DNA of 20,920 nucleotides from Candidatus Yonathbacteria bacterium (GTDB lineage Bacteria; Patescibacteriota; Minisyncoccia; Phycocordibacterales; UBA1550). Shown here piece by piece: positions 1-6,675 of the stretch (positions are counted from its first letter, which is position 1; every line of letters starts with the position of its first letter). Under the pieces are notes generated by a model, which ran no database searches, was not told the DNA's origin, and saw nothing but the letters and a program-made list of their open reading frames with translations. The translations under genes and the position numbers were made by a program. Location: NCBI GenBank assembly GCA_003489395.1, contig DNMN01000061.1, positions 28,153 to 49,072 of the forward strand, in the 5' to 3' direction.

Positions 1-23
1 TCTTCTTTTTCTATTTCTGCCAT
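1..23 (-). CDS. 5' end of an unidentified gene running off the left edge
   Basis: On the minus strand an ATG at 23-21 opens a frame reading M-A-E-I-E-K-E before the window ends. A well-formed promoter lies just upstream (36-64), and the preceding minus-strand gene stops at 74, so this looks like the start of a new transcription unit. Only seven codons are visible, so the product cannot be named. Confidence 0.5.
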
Positions 24-35
24 TTGTGAATGCTC

Positions 36-64
36 ATCGTACCAAAATTTCTAATAGTCGTCAA
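36..64 (-). promoter_or_regulatory. Sigma70-type promoter for the gene starting at 23
   Basis: Minus strand: -35 TTGACG (59-64), 17-base spacer, extended -10 TGG-TACGAT (-10 at 36-41). The -10 ends 12 bases before the ATG at 23, so the predicted leader is only about 5-7 bases, with no Shine-Dalgarno sequence. Confidence 0.6.
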
Positions 65-73
65 TGCCTTCAG

Positions 74-1405
74 CTACTTTGTAACTATTTTTACATTAAT
101 TTTTGCTGGATCGCTCGGAAATACCTTTTTCCACATAGGGCGAACTATCACATTTGCATCACCAATATTAATTTGTTTTTTAATAATCTCAGTAATGTCT
201 TTTTTACTCTTGCCAGCAAAATCAGCGCTGATTTTTTTTGAATCAATCTGTCCAACAAAATCCGCTTTTCCAGCCAGATGAAAGCTTATATTTTCTATAT
301 CTGAGAGCACCACATTGTTTACATCATCAACAAACTTAAAATCAAGCGACGACATATTTGTAATTGAAAAAGGATTTTCTCTGTCCTCTAGAGGAAGAAG
401 CTCTGCTATTTTTTTTGTAAGCTCCGCCGTGTCAAAAAAGAAAACGGAGACCGTTGCTCGCATTGAAACATTGGTTGTGTCTGACACTGTAAATTCTTCC
501 GGCACCTCTTCAAATTTAACAATCATACTCCCAGGGAAAAACGAAACCTCTGTGGGAATTTGCGCGCGCGCCTTTTCTACTGCGATTTTTTTCAAATCTT
601 GTTTAAGTTCTTCTTGAGCTGATTTGATTGCTTCGTCGGAAGGAACTTTTACGGTGCCGGAAAAACCGCCCGCTATTGGTGAATCCGGTTTTGAAGCCGA
701 GTAAAACTTTGAATATCTCGGGTCGCCCTTGAAACCTGGTATCGTGAAATCTCCGAGTCCTATGTTGTACTCCTTGCCGGCAACATCGGCGTACACGACA
801 GAGTCCACTGAACCAGGCACTGTTTTGCCGTCCACTACTTTTGCGCCGGGCACTACGACAGACTGATCAATACGAAATATTTTATGATCTGCTGACTCTA
901 GACGCGTGTTTTTTATCAGACGCTGACTCTCTCCGTTGTACGCGTTGAAAATGGTCACCGTACCAGAAGCCTTTTTTTGAATCTTTTTTTCAATTGTTGC
1001 GGGAACTTCTTTTGCTTTCACTTCTGAAAGGCTTGTGAAGTGAAAAATCAATTCGCTATCACTCTCGCTAACTGTAGCGGTAAAATTATTATCAATTTGC
1101 GCGCTTCGCGTGATAGGTGTTACCTCTATCGTCGCCATAGCAAAGTAATTTGCCACAAAAAACGCAAGAGCCAACACGAGAGCAAAAAGCAGAGCAAAGA
1201 GAACACCCTTGCCTGCGCCACGTCCTTTTTGCGGTTCCGAAACCTTTTGTTTAGGTTTTTCAAAAAAAGGGTTTTTCCCGATGCGGTCGCCCTCGTCGTC
1301 TCTTATTGGAGCCACATATGGTTCAGGCACAGTTTGCGGACGACGAATAACATCGTTTGACGGCACTGTCACGTCCTTCATTGGTTTTCTAATAATGTCT
1401 TCCAT
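74..1405 (-). CDS. Bitopic membrane protein with baseplate J/gp47-like domain
   Basis: A 443-aa protein. Residues 1-65 are hydrophilic and presumably cytoplasmic, with two similar short motifs, DIIRKP and DVIRRP. One strongly hydrophobic segment follows at about 68-92 (GVLFALLFALVLALAFFVANYF), then a long extracytoplasmic region. The stretch around 140-250 (KKASGTVTIFNAYNGESQRLIKNTR, then ADVAGKEYNIG and FTIPGFKGDPRYSKFY; discontinuous extracts) matches my memory of the CPR proteins annotated as baseplate J/gp47 family. The start follows the stop of the actin-like ATPase gene by 2 bases, so the two are probably translationally coupled and may act together, as PilM and PilN do. A phage origin is not implied: nothing else here is phage-like. 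The function is unknown; the family call is fairly secure. Confidence 0.75.
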   Translation of the reverse strand: MEDIIRKPMKDVTVPSNDVIRRPQTVPEPYVAPIRDDEGDRIGKNPFFEKPKQKVSEPQKGRGAGKGVLFALLFALVLALAFFVANYFAMATIEVTPITRSAQIDNNFTATVSESDSELIFHFTSLSEVKAKEVPATIEKKIQKKASGTVTIFNAYNGESQRLIKNTRLESADHKIFRIDQSVVVPGAKVVDGKTVPGSVDSVVYADVAGKEYNIGLGDFTIPGFKGDPRYSKFYSASKPDSPIAGGFSGTVKVPSDEAIKSAQEELKQDLKKIAVEKARAQIPTEVSFFPGSMIVKFEEVPEEFTVSDTTNVSMRATVSVFFFDTAELTKKIAELLPLEDRENPFSITNMSSLDFKFVDDVNNVVLSDIENISFHLAGKADFVGQIDSKKISADFAGKSKKDITEIIKKQINIGDANVIVRPMWKKVFPSDPAKINVKIVTK

Positions 1406-1407
1406 AT

Positions 1408-2592
1408 TTATGTGTGTTGTTCAAGGAGCTTTTCCGCTAAAAGAGCCTCTACTACAATGAACGGGTCGCGAATGACCTCTGTATCAAACGAAACAAATTT
1501 GGAAACGATAAGCTGATCTAAATATTGTACCTCAAATTCTGCATCCGCCAAAAGGTCCGACTTTGCCTTTGAAATAAGGAGGAGTAAACGAGATGATATT
1601 TCAGCGTCGGCTGTAAAAAAGATCTTGCGCGGAGGCGCGCCGTTCTCCGCAAGGACTGTAATCGCTTTTTCAAAACGCTGGAGCCACTCCGCCTCGGCCG
1701 TCTCCACTATCTTTGAAACCTCTGCGTAACGTACTGTATCCAACTCCCCGCGTAGGAACATGGAGAAAAGAGTTGTCGCCTCTTCATGCACAGTACGCAA
1801 GCGCGCGGAAATTTCGCGAATGAAAAAATTCTTTCCACGAGGAAACGAGACTGTGCGCGTAAGCAAGTCGTTTTCAACGCGTGACACATCTGTCGCCTCT
1901 CCAGTAATATCCAAAAATAGAAAATTATTTTCAGTAGGGAAAATATCTCGTATCGCACTAAACGCCGCCACTGGGAAAGCTCCAAAATGAACTGACTTGG
2001 CGTGAAAGAAATTATTTATTTTCCTCTCAATGCTTTGAATGACCTTTCCGGAAGAAACTCCCACAGTTACTGTCATTTCCATTCGCGAAGTTTTTTGTTT
2101 GTAAGGATTCTTTATTTCATAGCCATTCAATTTAATATGAATAACTTTCTTTTCAATGATTCTGACATCATCTGGAGGAAGGGTCTCCTTGAGTTCATCT
2201 TTCAATTTTAAAATATCCTCATCAATAAATTTTTCAATCGCGCGTTCAGTAACCTCAAACTCGTCATTTTTAACAATTTTTAGATCGCGTGTTTTCAAAA
2301 TAAACCATGGAGACGAAAGAGTGCAAAAAAAATGTTTAGGATTTCCCGTGGTCTTTGTTTTTTCCTGCAAATCCTTCAGCACTTTGTCCAGCGCTTTATT
2401 CATCGCAAGAAGAAAACGCGCTGAAGAAAGAACCTCCTGAAAAGAAATGTCCTCGCGAATACTAGATACAATCTGAGGAGTCTGCCCTTTTTCAATTTTA
2501 ATCAATGCAGCGCCAACACTCGCTGAACCAATATCAACGAGGAGCGTGAGAGCTTCGTTTTGTTTTTGTCCTCCAAATAAAGAAAATGCCAT
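1408..2592 (-). CDS. Actin-like ATPase of the PilM/FtsA type
   Basis: A 394-aa protein starting MAFSLFGG. An upstream in-frame ATG (2631) exists, but it lies inside the promoter and palindrome, so the start at 2592 is preferred: the -10 TACAAT ends 9 bases before it. Actin/Hsp70-fold nucleotide-binding motifs are visible: phosphate-1-like LLVDIGSASVGAALI near residue 20, phosphate-2-like FLFLDITGEATDV near 225, and an adenosine-motif-like region PRKIFFTADAE near 320. In the family, PilM is the cytoplasmic actin-like partner of the inner-membrane pilus protein PilN, and FtsA anchors FtsZ. Here the coupled downstream gene encodes a single-pass membrane protein with a short cytoplasmic tail, which favours a PilM-like scaffold. 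No pilus or ftsZ gene is in the window, so the assignment stays at family level. Confidence 0.7.
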   Translation of the reverse strand: MAFSLFGGQKQNEALTLLVDIGSASVGAALIKIEKGQTPQIVSSIREDISFQEVLSSARFLLAMNKALDKVLKDLQEKTKTTGNPKHFFCTLSSPWFILKTRDLKIVKNDEFEVTERAIEKFIDEDILKLKDELKETLPPDDVRIIEKKVIHIKLNGYEIKNPYKQKTSRMEMTVTVGVSSGKVIQSIERKINNFFHAKSVHFGAFPVAAFSAIRDIFPTENNFLFLDITGEATDVSRVENDLLTRTVSFPRGKNFFIREISARLRTVHEEATTLFSMFLRGELDTVRYAEVSKIVETAEAEWLQRFEKAITVLAENGAPPRKIFFTADAEISSRLLLLISKAKSDLLADAEFEVQYLDQLIVSKFVSFDTEVIRDPFIVVEALLAEKLLEQHT

Positions 2593-2601
2593 CGTGCATA
2601 T

Positions 2602-2631
2602 ATTGTACCATGCGACTATAAATAGTTTCAA
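2602..2631 (-). promoter_or_regulatory. Promoter of the PilM-like gene, predicted leaderless
   Basis: Minus strand: -35 TTGAAA (2626-2631), 18-base spacer, extended -10 TGG-TACAAT (-10 at 2602-2607). Nine bases separate the -10 from the ATG at 2592, so the predicted first base of the mRNA lies within a few bases of the start codon. The -35 box is inside the arm of the rpsP terminator palindrome. Confidence 0.65.
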
Positions 2632-2689
2632 TTAAAAAAATAGCCGAGCACCAATGACTGGTGCTCGGCTATTTTTTTAATTGAAACTA
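2623..2689 (-). terminator. Rho-independent terminator of rpsP: perfect 31-bp inverted repeat
   Basis: Arms 2623-2653 and 2659-2689 are perfectly complementary around a 5-base loop (ATGAC). The GC-rich core is TAGCCGAGCACCA, followed on the minus strand by a run of seven T. The outer arms go far beyond a normal terminator: one includes the rpsP stop codon (2687-2689) and the other the -35 box of the next gene's promoter. Confidence 0.9.
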
Positions 2690-3100
2690 CTCAGCCTTCG
2701 GGGTTTCTTCTACTGTTTCCGCAACAACTTCTTCTGCTGCTTCTTCCGCAACAACTGGAGCTACTGCTACAGCTTCTGCAACTGCTACTGTCGCTTTTGC
2801 TTCCTCTGCGGGTGCCTCTTTTACGATAGGAGTTTTCTTGCCGAGAACGTTGATTTTCTTTCCTGAAACTGCTTTTAGGTCAACGAGAAGGTTGTGCACA
2901 GTGCCTGAGGCTTTTGCGCCTACTGACATCCAATGCTTTGCGCGGTCAAGATTAATAACAGGCTTTCCCATGCGCGCATTGTACGAACCAAGAACCTCAA
3001 GAACGTTTCCGGTCTTTGGCTTAAGCTTTGAATCTGCGACGATGACACGGAAAGAAGGGTCATTCTTACGGCCAACGCGTTGTAGTCTGATTGCTAACAT
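2687..3100 (-). CDS. rpsP: Ribosomal protein bS16 with an Ala/Glu-rich C-terminal tail
   Basis: A 137-aa protein starting MLAIRLQRVGRKNDPSFRV, the highly conserved N-terminus of S16 of the 30S subunit. The S16 fold covers about residues 1-85. The rest is a low-complexity tail rich in Ala, Glu and Val, ending in ETPKAE. Typical S16 proteins are about 80-90 aa, so the tail is an extension, probably disordered and acidic. The frame could be opened at 3136, but the extra residues are not S16-like and overlap the promoter. The -10 TAGGAT ends 7 bases before the ATG at 3100, which fits a leaderless mRNA. Confidence 0.95.
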   Translation of the reverse strand: MLAIRLQRVGRKNDPSFRVIVADSKLKPKTGNVLEVLGSYNARMGKPVINLDRAKHWMSVGAKASGTVHNLLVDLKAVSGKKINVLGKKTPIVKEAPAEEAKATVAVAEAVAVAPVVAEEAAEEVVAETVEETPKAE

Positions 3101-3107
3101 GAAGAGC

Positions 3108-3136
3108 ATCCTATCAAATATGAGTAAAATGGTCAA
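3108..3136 (-). promoter_or_regulatory. rpsP promoter, predicted leaderless
   Basis: Minus strand: -35 TTGACC (3131-3136), 17-base spacer, extended -10 TGA-TAGGAT (-10 at 3108-3113). The -10 ends 7 bases before the ATG, so transcription should begin at or next to the start codon. Confidence 0.7.
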
Positions 3137-3149
3137 GGGGTGGCAAAAT

Positions 3150-3172
3150 AAAAGGCCGCATAGCGACCTTTT
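3150..3172 (-). terminator. Terminator of the 68-aa gene
   Basis: Minus-strand RNA hairpin: AAAAGGUCGC, loop UAU, GCGGCCUUUU, with one G-U pair. It lies 17 bases after the stop of the upstream small gene and just before the rpsP promoter. Confidence 0.7.
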
Positions 3173-3189
3173 TAGTACCCTGAACAGGT

Positions 3190-3396
3190 TTACACACGTG
3201 GAATCACTGCAAAAATCGAGTTAAGTTTTTGTACTGCCCGACGCCCCTGCTGACCAATTCGGATAAGATCTGGGATCCTTGATATAGAGACCACTGCACG
3301 AACAGGTGCTGTCTCTCCAATCACATTGGTATTACAGTGAACATTCTCAAATTCAATCAATGCGCTTCCGTCTGGATCCGTAGAAATTACTTTCAT
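3190..3396 (-). CDS. Small soluble protein of unknown function (68 aa)
   Basis: I do not recognise this protein. It starts MKVISTDPDGSALIEFENVHC and has no membrane segment; the first half looks beta-rich and the second half (ISRIPDLIRIGQQGRRAVQKLN) helical and basic. It has a clear Shine-Dalgarno AAGGAG 7 bases before the ATG, a leader of about 35 bases behind an extended -10 (TGA-TAGGAT, 3439-3444), and its own terminator (3150-3172). It is therefore an independent single-gene unit. The SD and leader contrast with the leaderless rpsP next to it. Confidence 0.65.
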   Translation of the reverse strand: MKVISTDPDGSALIEFENVHCNTNVIGETAPVRAVVSISRIPDLIRIGQQGRRAVQKLNSIFAVIPRV

Positions 3397-3438
3397 TTTT
3401 ATCTCCTTAATTGACGATTTAACGGTGAATCTATCTGA

Positions 3439-3447
3439 ATCCTATCA
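3439..3447 (-). promoter_or_regulatory. Extended -10 promoter of the 68-aa gene
   Basis: Minus strand TGA-TAGGAT with the -10 at 3439-3444. No convincing -35 is seen at the usual distance. The same nine bases are used at the rpsP promoter. Confidence 0.45.
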
Positions 3448-3527
3448 GAAAAAGCAGTTTTATGCTATCTTAATGAACAATATGACTACTAAGAAGCCCA
3501 CAAATAGTCAAATTTACCCAGATTAAA

Positions 3528-3827
3528 CTATCTTTTTGTCTTCACCTTTTGCTCCAGAAGACTGAAGCGTACCAAATGCTGGCTAAATTCGTGCTTAGAA
3601 ACAAAGCGGTCGCCTATTCCCAATACGTCCATACGGGTAGTATTAATGTTTTCCTTAACTTCAGTTATCTCCTTTTCAACCTTATCAAATCTTTTGTCGA
3701 CATTATCAAAACGCTCATCCATTTCTTTGTGTACTCTATCAAAACCCTTAGCGACCATAATAGCTAAGTTGTCTATTGTTCCTGCCAAATCATCAATTGT
3801 CACCTTTTTAACTACTGTTTTTTTCAT
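3528..3827 (-). CDS. Small coiled-coil protein of unknown function (99 aa)
   Basis: Starts MKKTVVKKVTIDDLAGTIDNLA. Residues about 15-70 form heptad-like repeats (HKEMDERFDNVDKRFDKVEKEI) typical of the small coiled-coil proteins common in CPR genomes and of some phage and toxin-associated proteins; no enzymatic motif is visible. An in-frame upstream ATG at 3848 is rejected because it overlaps the promoter. The chosen ATG lies 6 bases after a consensus TATAAT, so the mRNA is predicted leaderless. No strong terminator follows, so transcripts may run into the 68-aa gene 131 bases downstream. Function unknown. Confidence 0.7.
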   Translation of the reverse strand: MKKTVVKKVTIDDLAGTIDNLAIMVAKGFDRVHKEMDERFDNVDKRFDKVEKEITEVKENINTTRMDVLGIGDRFVSKHEFSQHLVRFSLLEQKVKTKR

Positions 3828-3833
3828 AACAAT

Positions 3834-3861
3834 ATTATACCCTCGCACCTACTTTTTGCAA
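3834..3861 (-). promoter_or_regulatory. Promoter of the coiled-coil gene inside a palindrome
   Basis: Minus strand: -35 TTGCAA (3856-3861), 16-base spacer, -10 TATAAT (3834-3839), 6 bases before the ATG at 3827. The spacer is one arm of a perfect 21-bp inverted repeat and the -35 lies largely in its loop. Confidence 0.65.
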
Positions 3862-3886
3862 ATATAAAAGTAGGTGCGAGGGTATA
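3836..3886. repeat. Perfect 21-bp inverted repeat over a promoter
   Basis: Arms 3836-3856 and 3866-3886 pair without mismatch (core CCCTCGCACCTAC) around a 9-base loop. Neither strand has a U-tract after it, so it is not a standard terminator. It begins 28 bases beyond the stop of the 58-aa gene and covers the promoter of the coiled-coil gene. An operator, an attenuating hairpin or a mobile palindrome are all possible. Confidence 0.85.
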
Positions 3887-3914
3887 TCAGGAACACAGAA
3901 GTACAACTAACCTC

Positions 3915-4091
3915 TCAATATGCTAATAAGAAAAGAATATATACCCCTTCTGCTACCATTGGTAAAATAAGCACTCCACCAATTATCCTGCCGTTTCTTT
4001 TTAGTAATGGCCACGGCTGAGATTTCTTCGATACTTGCATTTGACCTTTCCATAAAAAGAAAATTCCCACTATAAATAGAACTAAGTCCAT
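3915..4091 (-). CDS. 58-aa two-helix membrane protein, unrecognised
   Basis: This short minus-strand frame (ATG 4091, stop TGA 3915) encodes two hydrophobic segments, LVLFIVGIFFLW (residues 3-14) and IIGGVLILPMVAEGVYILF (36-54). They are joined by a basic loop with KKSQPWPLLKRNGR, a pattern hard to get by chance. An in-frame stop at 4101-4103 bounds the start. Upstream is an almost consensus promoter (4129-4158) whose spacer contains nine consecutive G. There is no strong Shine-Dalgarno site. The family is unknown. Confidence rests on the hydrophobic pattern and the dedicated promoter. Confidence 0.6.
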   Translation of the reverse strand: MDLVLFIVGIFFLWKGQMQVSKKSQPWPLLKRNGRIIGGVLILPMVAEGVYILFLLAY

Positions 4092-4128
4092 AAGATTAAA
4101 TTAATTCTCAATTACTAATAACACCTTT

Positions 4129-4158
4129 ATTCTATCCCCCCCCCGCTGTCCATGTCAA
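4129..4158 (-). promoter_or_regulatory. Promoter with a G9 spacer tract: possible phase variation
   Basis: Minus strand: perfect -35 TTGACA (4153-4158), -10 TAGAAT (4129-4134), spacer of 18 bases of which nine are consecutive G (poly-C at 4136-4144 on the plus strand). The predicted leader to the ATG at 4091 is about 30 bases. A gain or loss of one G would change the spacing to 19 or the optimal 17. Confidence 0.65.
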
Positions 4159-4231
4159 CATCACGCATCAAAAGTTCTTGATTGTGAATGGTCAATTGTT
4201 CAAATCCTACCTGTGAATTATCCCCTTTCTG

Positions 4232-4240
4232 TGTTATCTT
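4232..4240 (+). promoter_or_regulatory. Extended -10 promoter of rnr
   Basis: TGT-TATCTT with the -10 at 4235-4240, ending 9 bases before the ATG at 4250. No good -35 is seen. GGAAG lies between the -10 and the ATG, 4 bases before it, so a weak SD cannot be excluded, but the mRNA would still be nearly leaderless. Confidence 0.5.
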
Positions 4241-4249
4241 GGAAGCAAT

Positions 4250-6250
4250 ATGAACACAGAAAAAGCCCGTGCCGGAAACTATGTTGAAGGAGTTATTACC
4301 ACGACCGCAAAAGGCTTTGGTTTTGTTTCTGTGGGCGAAGACAGCCCGCGTGAAAATGACATCAAAGTGGAGGCGGGTTTTCTAAACACCGCCCTCCCCC
4401 GCGACCGCGTGAAAGTCAGGCTTAACGCCAAGATAGGTGACATGCAACAAACTGGCGAAGTTGTAGAAATTCTCGCGCGCAACAAAATCACATTCGTCGG
4501 CACAGTAGACGAGGAAAAAGGTGCAACTTTTCTAATTCCACAGGACACACGCATCTACGTGGATTTCCTTATCCCTAATCCACCTCATGACCAGAAACTT
4601 CGTGGGAAAAAAGCGCTCGTGCGACTTATGGACTGGACCGATTCAAAGAAAAGTCCGACAGCAGAGATTATTGAAATCCTCGGTGACGCCGGCGACAACG
4701 AAACCGAAATCCGCGCTATCGTCCTTGATAAAGGTCTCCAAATGGAGCTTCCAGAAAAAATCCATCGCGAAGCGGATGCTCTTAAAAAAACCGCGCCCGA
4801 ATTTATTACTGAGGAAGCAAAAAAACGTCGCGACTTCCGCAATGTCCCCACATTTACCATTGACCCCGCAGACGCGAAAGATTTTGACGACGCTATTTCC
4901 ATTCAAACGCTCCCAAGCGGCGAGATTGAAATCGGTGTGCATATTGCGGACGTTTCAGCATATGTAAAACCTCACAGCGCCATTGATGAGGAAGCTCGTG
5001 TGCGCGCGACATCTATCTATCTCGTAGACCGTGTGATTCCGATGTTCCCAGAAGTGCTCTCCAACGACCTTTGCTCCCTCAACGAAAAAGAAGACAAACT
5101 TGTTTTTTCTGCCGTGTTCACATTTGCGCCAGATACTGCTACTAATCCAATCTCAAAAGTTGTGGTAAAGGATTCATGGTTTGGACGAGGAATTATTAAC
5201 TCCGCGAAACGTTTTACATACGAGAATGCGCAAGAAGTATTGGATAACGGCAAAGGACTTTTTTATGATGAGCTTCACACGCTAAACACTATTGCCAAAA
5301 AACTCGCGAAGCAAGATAAAGAAGAGGGCGCGATTTCTTTTGAACACGAAGAAGTGCGTTTTGAACTTGATGCAAACAAAAAACCTATTCGTGTGTATAC
5401 AAAAACTTTTCAAGACACAAACAAACTTGTAGAAATGTTTATGTTGCTCGCAAACAAAAAAGTTGCGGAGTATGTTTCTTCTAAACTTAGTAACGTGCAA
5501 GGAAAAACAGCGCACCCCGAACACGAGGGAGATCTGTTTGTGTACCGCGTGCACGATGAACCAAAACCAGAACGTCTCGCGGAACTCGCAAAATTTGTCG
5601 CAGGGCTCGGCTATAAGCTCCCGCTTAAAGAAGGGCGCGTTTCATCCACTGACATAAATAAATTTCTAGAACAAATTAAGGGCAAACCAGAGGAGACGAT
5701 GCTCAACACCGCGACCGTTCGCACAATGGCAAAAGCGATTTACTCCACGCGAAACATAGGGCACTACGGGCTAGCGTACGAGCACTACACGCACTTCACC
5801 TCCCCTATTCGCCGTTATCCAGACGTGATGGTGCATCGCATCCTTGCGCACTTCCTCTCAAACGAAAAGGTGACAAACGAGGAAATGAATGAGTATCGTT
5901 CCCTTGCAGTACACTCATCTGAAATGGAAAAGCTCGCGTCTGACGCAGAGCGCGCGTCTATAAAGTTTAAACAAGCAGAATACATGAGCGAGCGTGTTGG
6001 CAAAGAATTTACAGGGATTATTTCCGGCGTTGCGGAATGGGGCGTCTTTGTGGAAGAAGAAGAAACAAAGTGTGAAGGCCTCATTCGCATTTCAGACCTC
6101 GGCAACGACTATTATATTTTTGAAAGAGAGAAGTATCGCATTGTTGGAAAGCAGTCGCACGAGAAATTCACCCTCGGCGACAAATTGAATTTCCGCGTAA
6201 AAGCGGTTGATCTTGAGAAAAAAAGCATTGATTACGAGCTAGTGAAGTAA
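4250..6250 (+). CDS. rnr: Ribonuclease R (RNase II/RNB family 3'-5' exoribonuclease)
   Basis: A 666-aa protein that degrades structured RNA processively from the 3' end. Two OB/cold-shock-like regions occupy about residues 10-165 (GVITTTAKGFGFV). The RNB catalytic domain starts with TIDPADAKDFDDAISI near 200, holding the Asp cluster that binds Mg2+. It continues through HYGLAYEHYTHFTSPIRRYP near 505-525, a family hallmark. A C-terminal S1 domain follows (EFTGIISGVAEWGVFVEE, about 585-666). E. coli RNase R is about 813 aa; this protein lacks the N-terminal helix-turn-helix and the Lys-rich tail. It is transcribed alone on the plus strand and ends at a terminator shared with the convergent small gene. 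Confidence 0.95.
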   Translation: MNTEKARAGNYVEGVITTTAKGFGFVSVGEDSPRENDIKVEAGFLNTALPRDRVKVRLNAKIGDMQQTGEVVEILARNKITFVGTVDEEKGATFLIPQDTRIYVDFLIPNPPHDQKLRGKKALVRLMDWTDSKKSPTAEIIEILGDAGDNETEIRAIVLDKGLQMELPEKIHREADALKKTAPEFITEEAKKRRDFRNVPTFTIDPADAKDFDDAISIQTLPSGEIEIGVHIADVSAYVKPHSAIDEEARVRATSIYLVDRVIPMFPEVLSNDLCSLNEKEDKLVFSAVFTFAPDTATNPISKVVVKDSWFGRGIINSAKRFTYENAQEVLDNGKGLFYDELHTLNTIAKKLAKQDKEEGAISFEHEEVRFELDANKKPIRVYTKTFQDTNKLVEMFMLLANKKVAEYVSSKLSNVQGKTAHPEHEGDLFVYRVHDEPKPERLAELAKFVAGLGYKLPLKEGRVSSTDINKFLEQIKGKPEETMLNTATVRTMAKAIYSTRNIGHYGLAYEHYTHFTSPIRRYPDVMVHRILAHFLSNEKVTNEEMNEYRSLAVHSSEMEKLASDAERASIKFKQAEYMSERVGKEFTGIISGVAEWGVFVEEEETKCEGLIRISDLGNDYYIFEREKYRIVGKQSHEKFTLGDKLNFRVKAVDLEKKSIDYELVK

Positions 6251-6255
6251 AAAAC

Positions 6256-6284
6256 AAACTCGCTACCATAACGGTAGCGAGTTT
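6256..6284. terminator. Bidirectional terminator between rnr and the 106-aa gene
   Basis: AAACTCGCTACC, loop ATAAC, GGTAGCGAGTTT, followed by T-rich sequence on both strands. It begins 5 bases after the rnr stop and abuts the stop codon of the convergent gene (6285). Confidence 0.9.
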
Positions 6285-6605
6285 TTAGAGTGGCTTATTG
6301 AATGGATCTGAGTCCATCCTAAGACGATATTCCAGCGCCCATATTAAAAACAGACAGAAGGATGAAAGCATCCACATTGCTGTGGCTGTATGCCAGTCCC
6401 TCAGCCAATGGAGAACAAGAGCTCCCACGATAGAGCCGATTAGAATGGCAAACACAAAAACCTGTGTTTTTGAATGCCACGATAGCTTGCGCCACCATGA
6501 GACCTTTTCTTCTGGCTCCTCAACTGACAGTACCATTGAATCATTTTTTACAACCACTAGCTTGTTGCTTACAACAAGCTTGAGATGTCTTTGTTGCTTG
6601 GTCAT
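6285..6605 (-). CDS. Small two-helix membrane protein, unrecognised (106 aa)
   Basis: Residues 1-42 are hydrophilic. Two membrane segments follow at about 49-67 (VFVFAILIGSIVGALVLHW) and 74-92 (MWMLSSFCLFLIWALEY region), with a short hydrophilic tail. The start at 6605 is chosen because GGAGG (6614-6618) lies 8 bases upstream; a GTG at 6608 is possible but too close. A strong promoter (6647-6675) begins inside the 3' end of smc, and the gene ends on its own terminator, so it is a self-contained unit. No family is recognised. Confidence 0.7.
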   Translation of the reverse strand: MTKQQRHLKLVVSNKLVVVKNDSMVLSVEEPEEKVSWWRKLSWHSKTQVFVFAILIGSIVGALVLHWLRDWHTATAMWMLSSFCLFLIWALEYRLRMDSDPFNKPL

Positions 6606-6646
6606 CACGTCGTCCTCCGAAAATTATTGAATGTGCAGCCAAAACA

Positions 6647-6675
6647 AGTATACCACAAATTCAACTATTTTGCAA
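6647..6675 (-). promoter_or_regulatory. Promoter of the 106-aa membrane gene, nested in smc
   Basis: Minus strand: -35 TTGCAA (6670-6675, within the last smc codons), 17-base spacer, extended -10 TGG-TATACT (6647-6652). The leader to the ATG is about 35 bases. Confidence 0.7.
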
